Source: Chloroflexota bacterium (GTDB lineage Bacteria; Chloroflexota; Anaerolineae; DUEN01). Taken from it: a DNA stretch of 44,194 nt. The notes below the pieces were generated by a model. The model saw nothing but the letters and a program-made list of their open reading frames with translations. It made no database searches and was not told the origin of the DNA. Shown here in pieces: positions 1 to 9,018 of the stretch. The stretch's first letter is position 1, and the number at the start of each line of letters is the position of its first letter. A program made the position numbers and the translations under genes. The stretch spans positions 1-44,194 of the forward strand of contig JAADGJ010000024.1 of NCBI GenBank assembly GCA_013152435.1, read 5' to 3'.

Positions 1-2755
1 GGTAAGCCTGGCGCAGCCAGTTCTCGATATACGGGTAGTGATAACTGTCCGTGGTGTGCAGGTGGCCGTTATCGTCCCGATATGCCACGCGATACAGGCG
101 CACCTTGAGCGGCGGCGTGTCCTCGAAGTGGAGCACACCCGTTCGGGCCACGTTGTTGCCGTCGTTTGATTCGGCCAGAGCATCATCGTAGTTGACCTCG
201 GCCTCGAGGACCTGGGTTCCGGCGATCAGATCCTCGTCGACCCAGCTATCGGGCAACTCGAAGTAGAAGCTATCGTTGAGATCGGCCCGATCCGGGTTGG
301 GAACGATCGTGATCGTGCCGCCCGAGTTGCTGGGAGCCAGTCCGGGCTCCAGACGTCGGCCGTCGGCCCATCGCCACAGCCGGGCGGTGACGCCGGAGAT
401 ATTGCCATGATCGCTGTGGACATGGAACCGCACGTAGGTGCGCTTACCCTTGATGAGCACGACGGAGTTGTTCAGGTCCTGGACGCCCTGGGTGACCTCC
501 AACGCATCGGCGATCAGGTCCGGCGGATTCCACACGTTCCCAGAAGATGTCGCCTGAGCCCGGCCGGCGTTGTCCGCGTCGGCGTAGGCTTTGTTCGTGA
601 CGATGCTGTTATGCGCGATGTCATCCGGGAAGTGCACCGTCAGATGATAGGTCCGCGACTCGCCGGGGTTCAGGGTTGGGATCGTCGGCCACGTTACCTT
701 GTGGGTAGATGAGTCGTAACTCCCGTTGTGGTCGGCCGAGACGAAGGGGGCTGGCAGGTCCTCGTCCCACACGACGACGTTGTACGCCGGCCCCTCGCCT
801 TCATTGCTGACGGTGATCTCGTAGGTGAAATCCTCGCCGCCGCGAGGGGGTAGGCTCATCGTGCGCTTGCTCACGTGAAGCTGAGGAGGCCGGCCGCTGA
901 TGGTCACGCTCGCGTCGTCCTGAGTCTGGTAGGCGTTCTCTGCCCGCACCTCGGCCCAGTTGCTCAGCACGTAACCGTCAGGCGTGTCGGAGGTAACGTG
1001 CAGGGTCAGCCGATACGTGACCTGAGCGCCCGGGTTGAGCCGATCTTGGGTCGGCCAGGTGACCGTACGGTCCCCATCGTACGTGGCCTCCGGCGAGGCG
1101 GAGACGAAGGTCGCGTGACGCGGCAGGATATCCCAAACGATCACCTGGCGGGCGGGTGTATCGCTCGAGTTGCGGACGGTGATGCGATATTCCACGTCCT
1201 GATTGGGCGTGATCGGCCCGCTGGTGATCAGCGTCTTCTCGATGTCCAGGTTGATCCTGACGGGGGTCGTCGGTGTGGGTGTACGGGTTGGTGTGGTGGT
1301 TCGCGTCGGCGTGGGAGTGAGCGTGGGTACCGGTGTGGACGCCCGGGTCCAGATCATCAGGGAGTAGGGTTGCTGTGAGAAGGCGCCGTCAGGACTCCAC
1401 ACGCGCGCTCGCCACCAGCCATCCCGCCCGGGTTCCACACGCCAGGAGAACGGCACATCGGCCAGGCCATCGGATGTAAAGGTCGCCACGCGGGAGCCGT
1501 CCACCCACCAGAGCTCGACCTGGTAATTCGCCGGGAGGTTATACAATCGGCCCATGATGAGGTCACCCTCGTGGGCCAGGAACTTGAACCAGTCCTCATC
1601 GCCGGAGGGACAGATCGAGGCCCGAACGCCCCTGACCCCGGAGGGAAACTCGGTGGCATTCACGATGTCATCGCCTGCCTCGTCGGGCAGGCAGGACACA
1701 GGAGTGGACGTTGAGGTCGGTAGCATCTGAGCCTGATCGCTCACCAACGTTGTCTCCGATGTCTCTTGTGAGCAGACGTCATTCTCTAAACTGCCGGCCT
1801 CTGCAGAGCAACGGTAGGTAACCGACGCCGTGTCGGTCAGCTCGACGCCGGAGGGGGCGTTCGGCCAAACCCTTAACGTGAGCCGGACCGATCGAGTGCC
1901 ACCCGCCGGCAGGTTCTGAATCAGCCAGGCCACGGTGCGATCTCCATTGAACACACCACCGTCCGTTGCCTCGACGAAAGTCGTGCTCGCCGGGATGGTA
2001 TCGCGCACGAGCAGCCGAGAAATGACCTCCCCGGTCGGATTACGCAGGGTGATCGTGTAATGCACCTCGCCGCCGGGAGCGACGGGGTCGGGGTCGTCGG
2101 ACTTGGTGATCTCCACCAGGGGGGCAGGGGTGGTTGTGGGTGTGGAGACCTCGTAGCGGACGACCAGGGATAGCTTGTGGAAAAGTCGGGCGTGTTCCTG
2201 GGGATCGGTTTCGTCGTTCATGCGCACAAGGTAGAAGCCATCGTTGGGCACAAGGCCGCCGTGTATTTCCTGCACGGCGGTGGTCACGTCCCAGGCGATC
2301 TGTCCGGCCGTCGCGCTGAGGTCGATGCAGGGGGAGCCACCCAACATCCCCGGCTTGCTATTCCAGGTTACGGTAGTCTCATCCCATGCCACACTGGGAC
2401 GCCCCGGGCAGTACAGGAAGTGATCTGGCGGTCCCTGGGCATCGATGATGGTGGCGTAAAGCCGGGCCTCGGTGACGACGGCGTCCGAGGGGACGCCGCT
2501 CAGGTCGAATTTCACCAGGCCGCGCAGGGCGCTGAGGGTATCCCCGGTCCCGTGACCGTAGCCCACCCAGACATATCCCCGGCCGCCGAAGTTGACATCC
2601 GGCTCCGCGCTGGAGACCCAGGCCATGGTCACGGGCTCCAGAACCACCTGCGCCCGCGGCGAGGCTTGGCTCGCGGGCGCGACACGTGGCGCGGCGAAGG
2701 CAGCCAGCAGCAGCCCCATCGCGATCGCCATGAGGGAAAGCTTTCGACGGTTCAT
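1..2755 (-). CDS. Secreted DNRLRE / DUF11-repeat protein (3' end beyond window)
   Basis: This open frame runs without a stop from an ATG at 2755 to the window edge, giving at least 918 residues. The ATG is preceded by AGGAGGAG. Residues 1-28 form a signal peptide (basic MNRRK, then a hydrophobic stretch ending near APAS). A DNRLRE domain follows at about residues 38-200. Next come a DUF11 repeat (PLVEITKSDDPDPVAPGG onward), a pre-peptidase-like beta domain (GDEDWFKF motif), a Thr/Pro linker of TPTPTRT type, and two more DUF11 repeats. The last visible part starts LEVTQGVQDLNNSVVLIKG and includes CARDB-like sequence (NYDDALAESNDGNNVA). In related large surface proteins such a segment can precede a catalytic domain, but none is visible here. 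Role inferred: an exported surface or adhesive protein. It lies 286 bp downstream of the FHA regulator and shares its DNRLRE domain type with the adjacent kinase. Confidence 0.88.
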   Translation of the reverse strand, partial: MNRRKLSLMAIAMGLLLAAFAAPRVAPASQASPRAQVVLEPVTMAWVSSAEPDVNFGGRGYVWVGYGHGTGDTLSALRGLVKFDLSGVPSDAVVTEARLYATIIDAQGPPDHFLYCPGRPSVAWDETTVTWNSKPGMLGGSPCIDLSATAGQIAWDVTTAVQEIHGGLVPNDGFYLVRMNDETDPQEHARLFHKLSLVVRYEVSTPTTTPAPLVEITKSDDPDPVAPGGEVHYTITLRNPTGEVISRLLVRDTIPASTTFVEATDGGVFNGDRTVAWLIQNLPAGGTRSVRLTLRVWPNAPSGVELTDTASVTYRCSAEAGSLENDVCSQETSETTLVSDQAQMLPTSTSTPVSCLPDEAGDDIVNATEFPSGVRGVRASICPSGDEDWFKFLAHEGDLIMGRLYNLPANYQVELWWVDGSRVATFTSDGLADVPFSWRVEPGRDGWWRARVWSPDGAFSQQPYSLMIWTRASTPVPTLTPTPTRTTTPTRTPTPTTPVRINLDIEKTLITSGPITPNQDVEYRITVRNSSDTPARQVIVWDILPRHATFVSASPEATYDGDRTVTWPTQDRLNPGAQVTYRLTLHVTSDTPDGYVLSNWAEVRAENAYQTQDDASVTISGRPPQLHVSKRTMSLPPRGGEDFTYEITVSNEGEGPAYNVVVWDEDLPAPFVSADHNGSYDSSTHKVTWPTIPTLNPGESRTYHLTVHFPDDIAHNSIVTNKAYADADNAGRAQATSSGNVWNPPDLIADALEVTQGVQDLNNSVVLIKGKRTYVRFHVHSDHGNISGVTARLWRWADGRRLEPGLAPSNSGGTITIVPNPDRADLNDSFYFELPDSWVDEDLIAGTQVLEAEVNYDDALAESNDGNNVARTGVLHFEDTPPLKVRLYRVAYRDDNGHLHTTDSYHYPYIENWLRQAY

Positions 2756-3041
2756 AGGTTTCTCCTCCTCTGCTCCTGACGATAGATAGCCGGACATGGC
2801 AAAGCAGATTCCCTCTTCTTACAACTTCACGAGAAAGCGCCAAGGCTGCCTATCAGCCAGCCAGCAATCCGCCAACAATTTGCGAACAGACGATCCTCAT
2901 CCCCCAGACCCCCTTCTCCCGAGCCCGGGAGAAGGGAACTCAATCGTGGGCGGTTGCGATGGCAACGTTGTGTGTGGTATTGCCTTCGGCATGGGAGGGA
3001 TCAACAAAGGGGAAAAGGCCCTATGGCGAGGCGAGAAGAGC
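2756..3041. other. Intergenic gap with a CCCCTTCTCCC-type palindrome
   Basis: This gap lies between the FHA regulator and the secreted DNRLRE protein. I see no gene. It contains a short inverted repeat near 2915-2938 (CTTCTCCCGAGCCCGGGAGAAG). A related arrangement (CCTTCTCCCGGGTTCAGGAGAAGG) occurs near 8930-8950, so this is probably a small dispersed palindrome. On the minus strand it could fold in the transcript between the two genes. No convincing promoter for the downstream gene was found. Confidence 0.45.
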
Positions 3042-3656
3042 TCAAGGCAGGTTCAGTCGGTAGCCGCGCCCGCGGTCGGTGAGGAGCAGGGAAGGGTTGC
3101 GGGGATCACGCTCGATCTTCTCTCGCAGCCGCTTCACCAGGCTTTCCACCTGATAGTCAAACACCGCCGCCCGGTACTCGGGCCAGACGGCCGCAGCGAT
3201 CGCGTCTTTGCTCTGCGGAACGCCGGCATGCCGATACAGGAAATCGAACAGCAGGCGCTCCTTTGGCGAGAGGGAGATCGGCCGGCGATCCACCCACAGA
3301 TCGCCGGTGGAACGGTCATACACCACCCGAGGGATCGAGCCAGTATGCAGAGTGGCCTCGGGATCGACGAACGTAAGCGTGGTCCGGCCGACGCGAATCT
3401 CATCGCCGTCGCACAGAAACTCCGGCCGGATCACGCGCCTGCCGTTCAGATACGTGCCATTGGTGCTGCCCCGGTCGTACAGCAGCCACCCTTCATCCCG
3501 GCGACGCAACTCAGCGTGCGCACGCGAGGCCAACGGATCGTGCAACACCACGTCGTTATCCGCGGCGCGTCCGATCGTACAAACATCAGACGATAGCTCG
3601 TACCGCCCCGCCTCCCAGCACAGGGAAGGGAGACGGGGACCATCACGGTCCTTCAT
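3042..3656 (-). CDS. FHA-winged-helix transcriptional regulator
   Basis: The 204-aa protein has an N-terminal FHA domain (about residues 24-96). The phosphothreonine-binding signatures are present: GR at 29-30, SRAH at 44-47 and STNGTYLNG at 64-72. The C-terminal OmpR/PhoB-type winged-helix DNA-binding domain spans about 115-203 (LSPKERLLFDFL, VESLVKRLREKIE, DRGRGYRL). I chose ATG 3656; a TTG two codons upstream is an alternative. The start overlaps the end of the kinase gene by 14 nt, so the two are translationally linked. Known parallel: mycobacterial EmbR, an FHA/winged-helix regulator controlled by kinase PknH. Here the order is FHA then winged helix, with no BTAD domain between. Inferred role: DNA-binding effector that reads phosphorylation by the neighbouring kinase. 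Confidence 0.9.
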   Translation of the reverse strand: MKDRDGPRLPSLCWEAGRYELSSDVCTIGRAADNDVVLHDPLASRAHAELRRRDEGWLLYDRGSTNGTYLNGRRVIRPEFLCDGDEIRVGRTTLTFVDPEATLHTGSIPRVVYDRSTGDLWVDRRPISLSPKERLLFDFLYRHAGVPQSKDAIAAAVWPEYRAAVFDYQVESLVKRLREKIERDPRNPSLLLTDRGRGYRLNLP

Positions 3657-5367
3657 ACGCAATGGTCAATCGAGGTCGCAAGGCGGGATCCTGGTACTCC
3701 GATGTATAGACCCAGAAATGGGACATCCCGAAGCTATCATCGGTCAGCCGCAACATCACGCCGTGATTGGGCCCCTCGCGATGAGCCGGAGCGAGGGAGG
3801 TAATATCCAGCAGAAGCCATCCTTCCTCGGCCAGCCAGGGTGTCAGATCGACCTCAACCAGCGGATCGGCGGTGTAATCGACGCCCGGCTTCATGCCGGC
3901 AGCGCTCCAGGGCGTCCGATAGGTGACGGTAGTTGCATCCCAGGGCGTCAGGATAGCATGAGCCGATAGGGACGCGAAGCGATTCTCCTCACCCCAGGGG
4001 ACCAGATACACCTCCAGCGTGGCGGTGACCGCCCGCGCCCCCTCGGGAACGAGCGCGTCCCAATCGATGCCGAACAGGACCCGATCCGGGGTGGACGGCC
4101 CCTGCAAATGCACCTTGCCCGCGTCGAAGAAGTTCTCGTCGGGAAGGTCGGGATCGATCCAGGCATCCACCAGGGCGGGCGAGCTCTGCACCCGGGTGAT
4201 CACCCGAGCGGTCTCAAGCGGGGCCTGGGTGGGCTGGGGAGAGGTAAACGAGAGCGGGGATGTGAACGACTTGGCGGGCAAGGCGGTCGCCGTCGCCTCC
4301 GACGACACGGCGGGCTGCCTCACCACAGGAGCGAGCGGCGGCCCTTTGCCCACACCCAAGCCCCACCATACGACAGCCCCCGCCACGCCGAACAAGAGGA
4401 CGACAGCAGCCACAATCCCCCAACGCCACCCGAGACCGGACGGCCTCGAAACCTGCGGAGAAGGCGACTCGACGACGGTCGCCCGCTCCGCCTCCGTCGC
4501 CTGATCGGTGGCCCGGCGCAGCGCGTCGGCGAACTCGGTCGCCGTCTGGAATCGATCGTCCGGCGATTTGGCCAGCGCCTTGAGGATAACCCGCTCCAGG
4601 GCCGGATGCAGATCCGGGCGCACCTTTCGCGGGGCCGGCAGGGGCGCGCTGATATGCTTGAGGATCACCGCGTAGGGGGTGTCAGCGTCGAAGGGGAGCC
4701 GCCCCGTGAGCACCCGATAGAGAAGCACGCCCAAGGAATAGATGTCGCTGCGGGCATCGCCGGGCTCCCCCTGTCCTTGCTCCGGCGACATGTAAGCGGG
4801 CGTCCCCAGCGTGGCACCGCTGGTCGTGCTCCAGGTCGCCTCCATGACCCGGGCGATGCCGAAGTCGGTCAGCACAGGCGACCAACCCGGGCCGCCCTCG
4901 CCTTCCTCCTGCGCCCGCTCCCGCCGCAAAATGATGTTGGACGGCTTGATGTCTCGATGAACCATGCCGTGGCTGTGGGCGTGGGCCAGGGCGCCGCACA
5001 GTCCATCGAACAGGTGCGCCACCTCGGACAGGGGCATGAGCCGCTGCTCACGGTCCAACTGCTGAAGGTACCGCTTCAGGCTGATACCCTCGATCAGCTC
5101 CATAACGATGTAGCAGAGATCGTCCTCCACATCCAGGTCGTACACCTGCACGATGTGAGGATGGCGCAGGGCCGCGATGGCGCGACCCTCCCGCCGAAAG
5201 CGTTGAAGGAAGCCTTCCTCGGTTGTCAGATGGGGGTGGAGGATCTTGACGGCGACGTAACGATCAAGCTGGGGATGATAGGCCTTGTAAACCTGAGCCA
5301 TACCGCCAGAGCCCAGGCGCTCAAGGAGGCGGTACTTGCCGAGCGTCTTGCCGCTCAGATCGACCAT
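3643..5367 (-). CDS. Membrane Ser/Thr kinase with extracytoplasmic DNRLRE domain
   Basis: The 574-aa protein begins with a complete Hanks-type kinase domain (about residues 12-285). It has a glycine loop (GSGGMAQVYKA), catalytic lysine K41 in VAVKIL, HRDIKPSN at 137-144, DFG at 168-170 and GTPAYMSPEQ at 188-197. A Ser/Thr/Pro juxtamembrane stretch precedes one transmembrane helix (about 315-337). Outside lies a Pro/Ser/Thr linker and a DNRLRE-type beta domain (about 395-572) with motifs such as WDATTVTYRTPW and VDLTPWL. That domain type is usually found in secreted proteins and replaces the PASTA repeats seen in many bacterial kinases. The gene has its own promoter and a GAGAGG ribosome site. 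It overlaps the FHA regulator gene downstream. Inferred role: senses something at the cell surface and phosphorylates cytoplasmic targets. Confidence 0.95.
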   Translation of the reverse strand: MVDLSGKTLGKYRLLERLGSGGMAQVYKAYHPQLDRYVAVKILHPHLTTEEGFLQRFRREGRAIAALRHPHIVQVYDLDVEDDLCYIVMELIEGISLKRYLQQLDREQRLMPLSEVAHLFDGLCGALAHAHSHGMVHRDIKPSNIILRRERAQEEGEGGPGWSPVLTDFGIARVMEATWSTTSGATLGTPAYMSPEQGQGEPGDARSDIYSLGVLLYRVLTGRLPFDADTPYAVILKHISAPLPAPRKVRPDLHPALERVILKALAKSPDDRFQTATEFADALRRATDQATEAERATVVESPSPQVSRPSGLGWRWGIVAAVVLLFGVAGAVVWWGLGVGKGPPLAPVVRQPAVSSEATATALPAKSFTSPLSFTSPQPTQAPLETARVITRVQSSPALVDAWIDPDLPDENFFDAGKVHLQGPSTPDRVLFGIDWDALVPEGARAVTATLEVYLVPWGEENRFASLSAHAILTPWDATTVTYRTPWSAAGMKPGVDYTADPLVEVDLTPWLAEEGWLLLDITSLAPAHREGPNHGVMLRLTDDSFGMSHFWVYTSEYQDPALRPRLTIAYEGP

Positions 5368-5466
5368 GGGGGATCTTTCCTCTCTTTGTGGAAACGAGGA
5401 GGGGAACAGGAGATATCCCGCACCCAGAACGAGGCCGAGAAGCGAAAAGTGTTGGTTGCACTTTCG

Positions 5467-5495
5467 ATTTTATCATGCCGCCGCCCGGCTGACAA
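5467..5495 (-). promoter_or_regulatory. Sigma70-type promoter of the kinase-FHA unit
   Basis: On the minus strand TTGTCA (5490-5495) is followed by exactly 17 bp and then TAAAAT (5467-5472). This is close to consensus. It lies about 100 bp upstream of the kinase ATG at 5367 and implies a leader of roughly 90 nt. Confidence 0.7.
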
Positions 5496-5589
5496 GGGCA
5501 TGACGGCCAGGATCGGTATACCCTTCCCGGTAGGCATTGCCGCGGGGAGGCTTCAAGGGATACAGCAGGGGCGCCCCGCAAGTCGCCCG

Positions 5590-6282
5590 CTAGCCAAGGG
5601 CCTGATGCTCCCGGTAGATGGGCCAGGCATGGGCCAGCCCAGGGGCACACGCCCCCGTCTCCACCAGCCGCTCGACCTCGCGCTCATCGCACAGATACAG
5701 CGCGCACACCTCGCCATCCCGAAAGCGCACGTCCGCCAGGCCCTCAGCGGTCAGCCGGGCCACGTAGAGCTGGTTGAACTGCCGGTTCCACATCTCCGGC
5801 CGGCGGGGATCGACATCCTGTCCCGGCTGCGGTCCCCCCACCGGCACCAGCCCCGGCGGCATCAGCATCTCGGGGATCACACCCAGCTCCTCCTCCATCT
5901 CCCGCCAGGCGGCCTCCGCGTACCCCTGGCCCGCCCGCAGATGCCCGCCCACGGAGACGTCCACCAGCCCCGGCCACTCCGCCTTCTCATGGCTGCGCAC
6001 CTGCAGGACGAACAGCCCGTTGGGCGCCAGGAGGAGCACGTGGGCCGCCCGATGGCGCAATCCCAGCAGATGACAGAGCCAGCGCGGCGCCGTGACTCCT
6101 GTGGGCCGTCCGGCCTCATCGCACACATCGAAACGCTCATCGGTCGGATCCCGGCCCAGCCGCGCCGCCCACACGGCGGTCCAATCGTCCACCGCGGCCT
6201 GAGAGAGCACTTCCGCGCGGATCGCCCGCGCCCGATCGGCGTCCAGCCTCTCCCTCCAACGAAACGGCAATTCTCTGCTCAT
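5590..6282 (-). CDS. Nudix hydrolase (IDI/YfcD-like)
   Basis: The protein has 230 aa. A helical N-terminal extension (about residues 1-50) precedes a Nudix fold starting near FDVCDEAGRPTG, which resembles the isopentenyl-diphosphate-isomerase/YfcD branch. The Nudix box reads GHLRAGQGYAEAAWREMEEE followed by LGV. The REUxEExGU core is intact, but the glutamate expected in the Gx5E part is glutamine. Nudix enzymes hydrolyse nucleoside diphosphates linked to another moiety; the substrate here is unknown. Its ATG overlaps the tex stop codon (ATGA), so it is co-transcribed and coupled to tex. Confidence 0.88.
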   Translation of the reverse strand: MSRELPFRWRERLDADRARAIRAEVLSQAAVDDWTAVWAARLGRDPTDERFDVCDEAGRPTGVTAPRWLCHLLGLRHRAAHVLLLAPNGLFVLQVRSHEKAEWPGLVDVSVGGHLRAGQGYAEAAWREMEEELGVIPEMLMPPGLVPVGGPQPGQDVDPRRPEMWNRQFNQLYVARLTAEGLADVRFRDGEVCALYLCDEREVERLVETGACAPGLAHAWPIYREHQALG

Positions 6283-8450
6283 ATCCGCATGCTCAGACTG
6301 ATCCGGCCCCGCTCCCGATCCACCTTGATGACCTTCACATCGATCACATCCCCCACCCTCACCACCTCGTATGGATCACGCACATACCGTTCCGCCATCT
6401 CCGACACATGCACCAGCCCATCCCGCTTCACGCCGATATCCACGAACGCGCCGAAGTCCACCACGTTGCGCACCGTCCCCCGCAACACCATCCCCTCCCT
6501 GAGATCGTCGATGGAGAGCACGTCCCGGCGCAGGATGGGCGCCGGCAGATCGTCCCGGGGATCACGTCCCGGCTTGCTCAACGCCTCGTAGATGTCCTGC
6601 AGCGTGGGCACGCCGACGCCGATCCGGACGGCGACATCCTCATCCGGATGTTCGGCCCGAAAGGCGGCGATGCGTTCGGCCATGTCCCGCTCGCGGCCGT
6701 GAACGCCCATCCACCGGAACAGCCGGCGCACGGCCTCGTACGATTCGGGATGGATGGGCGTCGCGTCCAGCGGGTTCTCCGCGTCGGGGATACGAAGGAA
6801 GCCGGCGGCCTGTTGGAACGCCTTATCCCCCAACCCTCGCACCCGCTTCAGCTCATCCCGGGAGCGGAACGGTCCATGCTCATCCCGGTAGGCGACGATG
6901 GCCTCCGCGACGCGGCGATGGATCCCGGCCACATAGCCCAGCAGCGCGGGGGAAGCCGTGTTCACGTTCACGCCCACGTAGTTCACCACGGACTCGACCA
7001 CGGCGTCCAGCGCCTCAGCCAGCCGCTTCTGATCCACGTCGTGCTGGTACAGCCCCACGCCGATACTGCGTGGATCGATCTTGACCAACTCCGCCAGGGG
7101 GTCCTGCAGCCGGCGGGCGATGGACACCGCGCCGCGCATGGCCACATCTAGATCCGGAAGCTCCCGCCGAGCCAGCGGAGAGGCCGAGTAGACCGAAGCC
7201 CCGGCCTCGTTCACGATCACGTAGCCGACGTCCGACTTCTCCACGCCGTGCTCCTCCAGCTCGCCCAGCAACTCCACGACCAACTGCTCCGTCTCCCGGC
7301 TGGCCGTGCCGTTTCCGATGGCGATGGCGTCCACGCCGTGCCGGGCGATCAGCGTGGCGAGCTGCCGCTTGGCCGCGTCCCACTGCCGCTGAGGCTCGTG
7401 GGGATAGATGGTATCCCCCTCCAGGAAACGGCCCGTGGGGTCCACGATTGCCACCTTGCAGCCGGTCCGATACCCGGGATCGATCCCCATGACGACCTTG
7501 TCCCGGATCGGCGGCTGCAGGAGCAGGTTGCGCAGGTTCGTGGCGAAGACCTGGATGCCGTGCTCATCCGCGGCCTCGGTCAGCGCCCTGCGCACCTCCC
7601 GGGTGATGGCGGGCGCAATCAGACGCTTGTACGCGTCCTCGATGGCCGCACGCACCTCTCGCGCCGCCGGCGAACGCGGCCGGGTGAGATAGCGAGCCTC
7701 GATGCGCCCCAGGATCAGGTCATCCGGGGCCTCCACGCGCACCTTGAGCACGCCCTCCGCCTCCCCCCGATTGATGGCCAGGACCTGATGCGGCTTCAGA
7801 TCCCCCAACGGCGCCCGGAACTCGTGATAGACCTCATACTGGCCCGCGGGATCCGCCCCGGGCTTGGCCAGCCGGCTGACGAGCATCCCCTCCCTCCGGG
7901 TGCTCGCACGCGCCATCGAGCGCACGTCCGCGTCCTCGCTCACCTGCTCGGCGATGATGTCGCGGGCGCCCGCCAGCGCGTCCTCCACGGTGGGAACCTC
8001 GTCGGACAGGAACTCGGCGGCGAGCGCGGCCGGATCGGGAGCATCCGCCTCCTGGGCCAGCAGGCGCCGAGCCAGCGGCTCCAGGCCGCGCTCCCGGGCG
8101 ACCTGGGCGCGGGTGCGCCGCCGTGGCCGGTAGGGCAGATACAGGTCCTCCACCTCTTGCAGCGTCTCGGCGGCCCGGATCCTCTCCTCCAGATCCGGCG
8201 TCAGCCTGTCCTGCTCGGCGATGGAGGCCAGGACGGTCTGCTTGCGAGCCTCCAGATTGCGCAGATAGGCCAGACGCGCCTGGATCGTCCGTAGCTGCTC
8301 CTCGTCCAGTGTGCCCGTGGCCTCCTTACGATACCGGGCGATGAAGGGGATCGTGTTCCCCTCGTCCAACAGCTCGATGGCCCGGGCAACCTGGGCCGGC
8401 CGCACGCCCAACTCATGGGCGATCCTCTCCGCGATCTGCGATGTGTCCAT
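6279..8450 (-). CDS. tex: Tex-family RNA-binding transcription accessory protein
   Basis: At 723 aa this is slightly shorter than typical Tex (about 770 aa) but contains all its parts. There is an N-terminal helical/HTH-like region (IAHELGVRPAQVARAIELL; FIARYRKEATG). A YqgF/RuvC-like nuclease-fold domain starts near VVMGIDPGYRTGCKVAIVD. Tandem helix-hairpin-helix motifs follow (NTASPALLGYVAGI; LKRVRGLGDKAFQQAAGFL). A C-terminal S1 RNA-binding domain (about residues 645-720) contains VVDFGAFVDIGVKRDGLVH. Tex binds nucleic acid and affects transcription, with roles in stress tolerance in several bacteria. Start ATG 8450 is preceded by AAAGGA. A repeat element begins 33 bp upstream of the start, so the promoter may be inside or beyond it. 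Confidence 0.97.
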   Translation of the reverse strand: MDTSQIAERIAHELGVRPAQVARAIELLDEGNTIPFIARYRKEATGTLDEEQLRTIQARLAYLRNLEARKQTVLASIAEQDRLTPDLEERIRAAETLQEVEDLYLPYRPRRRTRAQVARERGLEPLARRLLAQEADAPDPAALAAEFLSDEVPTVEDALAGARDIIAEQVSEDADVRSMARASTRREGMLVSRLAKPGADPAGQYEVYHEFRAPLGDLKPHQVLAINRGEAEGVLKVRVEAPDDLILGRIEARYLTRPRSPAAREVRAAIEDAYKRLIAPAITREVRRALTEAADEHGIQVFATNLRNLLLQPPIRDKVVMGIDPGYRTGCKVAIVDPTGRFLEGDTIYPHEPQRQWDAAKRQLATLIARHGVDAIAIGNGTASRETEQLVVELLGELEEHGVEKSDVGYVIVNEAGASVYSASPLARRELPDLDVAMRGAVSIARRLQDPLAELVKIDPRSIGVGLYQHDVDQKRLAEALDAVVESVVNYVGVNVNTASPALLGYVAGIHRRVAEAIVAYRDEHGPFRSRDELKRVRGLGDKAFQQAAGFLRIPDAENPLDATPIHPESYEAVRRLFRWMGVHGRERDMAERIAAFRAEHPDEDVAVRIGVGVPTLQDIYEALSKPGRDPRDDLPAPILRRDVLSIDDLREGMVLRGTVRNVVDFGAFVDIGVKRDGLVHVSEMAERYVRDPYEVVRVGDVIDVKVIKVDRERGRISLSMRI

Positions 8451-8483
8451 GCGCCCGTAGATCCTTTCCCATCATCGGTCTGA

Positions 8484-8680
8484 AAGCGTGTCTGAAAATT
8501 TACCGACAAGATGTTTTGAGGGGTCTCCCTCAACGACCAGCTCCACAGGGGGAGGTGTGGAGGGATCCTCCCTTCCACGGAAATCCCACTTTTCCGGCCT
8601 GTACCTGCCTCTCTCGGCCCTTCCCGAAGAGCCTAGGCCGAGGCCAGGCAGGTCGAGGGCAAAAGAAGGGCTTTGCCGGG
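8484..8680 (+). repeat. MITE-like element, copy A (right end lost)
   Basis: Copy A begins with the terminal sequence AAGCGTGTCTGAAAATT and matches the other long copies up to about 8680 (GGGCTTTGCCGGGA). It then diverges, so the right terminal repeat is missing. Its left end is 33 bp upstream of the tex start codon. Confidence 0.8.
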
Positions 8681-8989
8681 ACCGGTCCGGTATCCCCCGA
8701 GCGGCCCCCTCCGCTCGAGTATAGCGCCAGAGCGCGGGAGGTGCAAAGCGCGCGATGCCAGGCCCATCTACGGAATGGGCGCCAGCGGAAGGGACTCGGC
8801 ATGTGTCATGCGACGTAAAGTTGGCCCCATGAGGTACGACAAGATGTTGTGCCTGCGTGCACCCTCCTGGCTTCCCTTCGGCACACGGCGTTGCCCACCG
8901 CGCCTCACCACCCACCGTTGAGCTCCCCTTCTCCCGGGTTCAGGAGAAGGAAGTTCACAGGAAAACCCGTTTCTTTCCACTTTTGGTAG
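8681..8989. other. Intergenic stretch without recognised gene
   Basis: No coding frame with a ribosome site or recognisable product was found here. The only structure noticed is a short inverted repeat, CTTCTCCCGGGTTCAGGAGAAG, near 8930-8950. It resembles the palindrome at 2915-2938. Confidence 0.4.
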
Positions 8990-9018
8990 TTGCCACTCCC
9001 GCCATTGGCTGATATACT
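8990..9018 (+). promoter_or_regulatory. Sigma70-type promoter of the Met-rich secreted protein
   Basis: TTGCCA (8990-8995), a 17-bp spacer and TATACT (9013-9018) form a good promoter reading right. The coding start at 9273 implies an untranslated leader of about 245 nt. No known riboswitch fold was recognised in the leader. Confidence 0.65.

Noticed and set aside
4108-6591. 827-codon open frame on the plus strand
   Set aside because: It is antisense to the kinase, Nudix and tex genes, which have complete domain motifs. The antisense frame is Arg/Pro/His-rich with no recognisable motif and is a GC-rich shadow.
8484-8921. Small coding genes inside and near the MITE copies (frames on both strands)
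   Set aside because: The frames recur because the repeat recurs, have no ribosome sites, and are broken differently in each copy.
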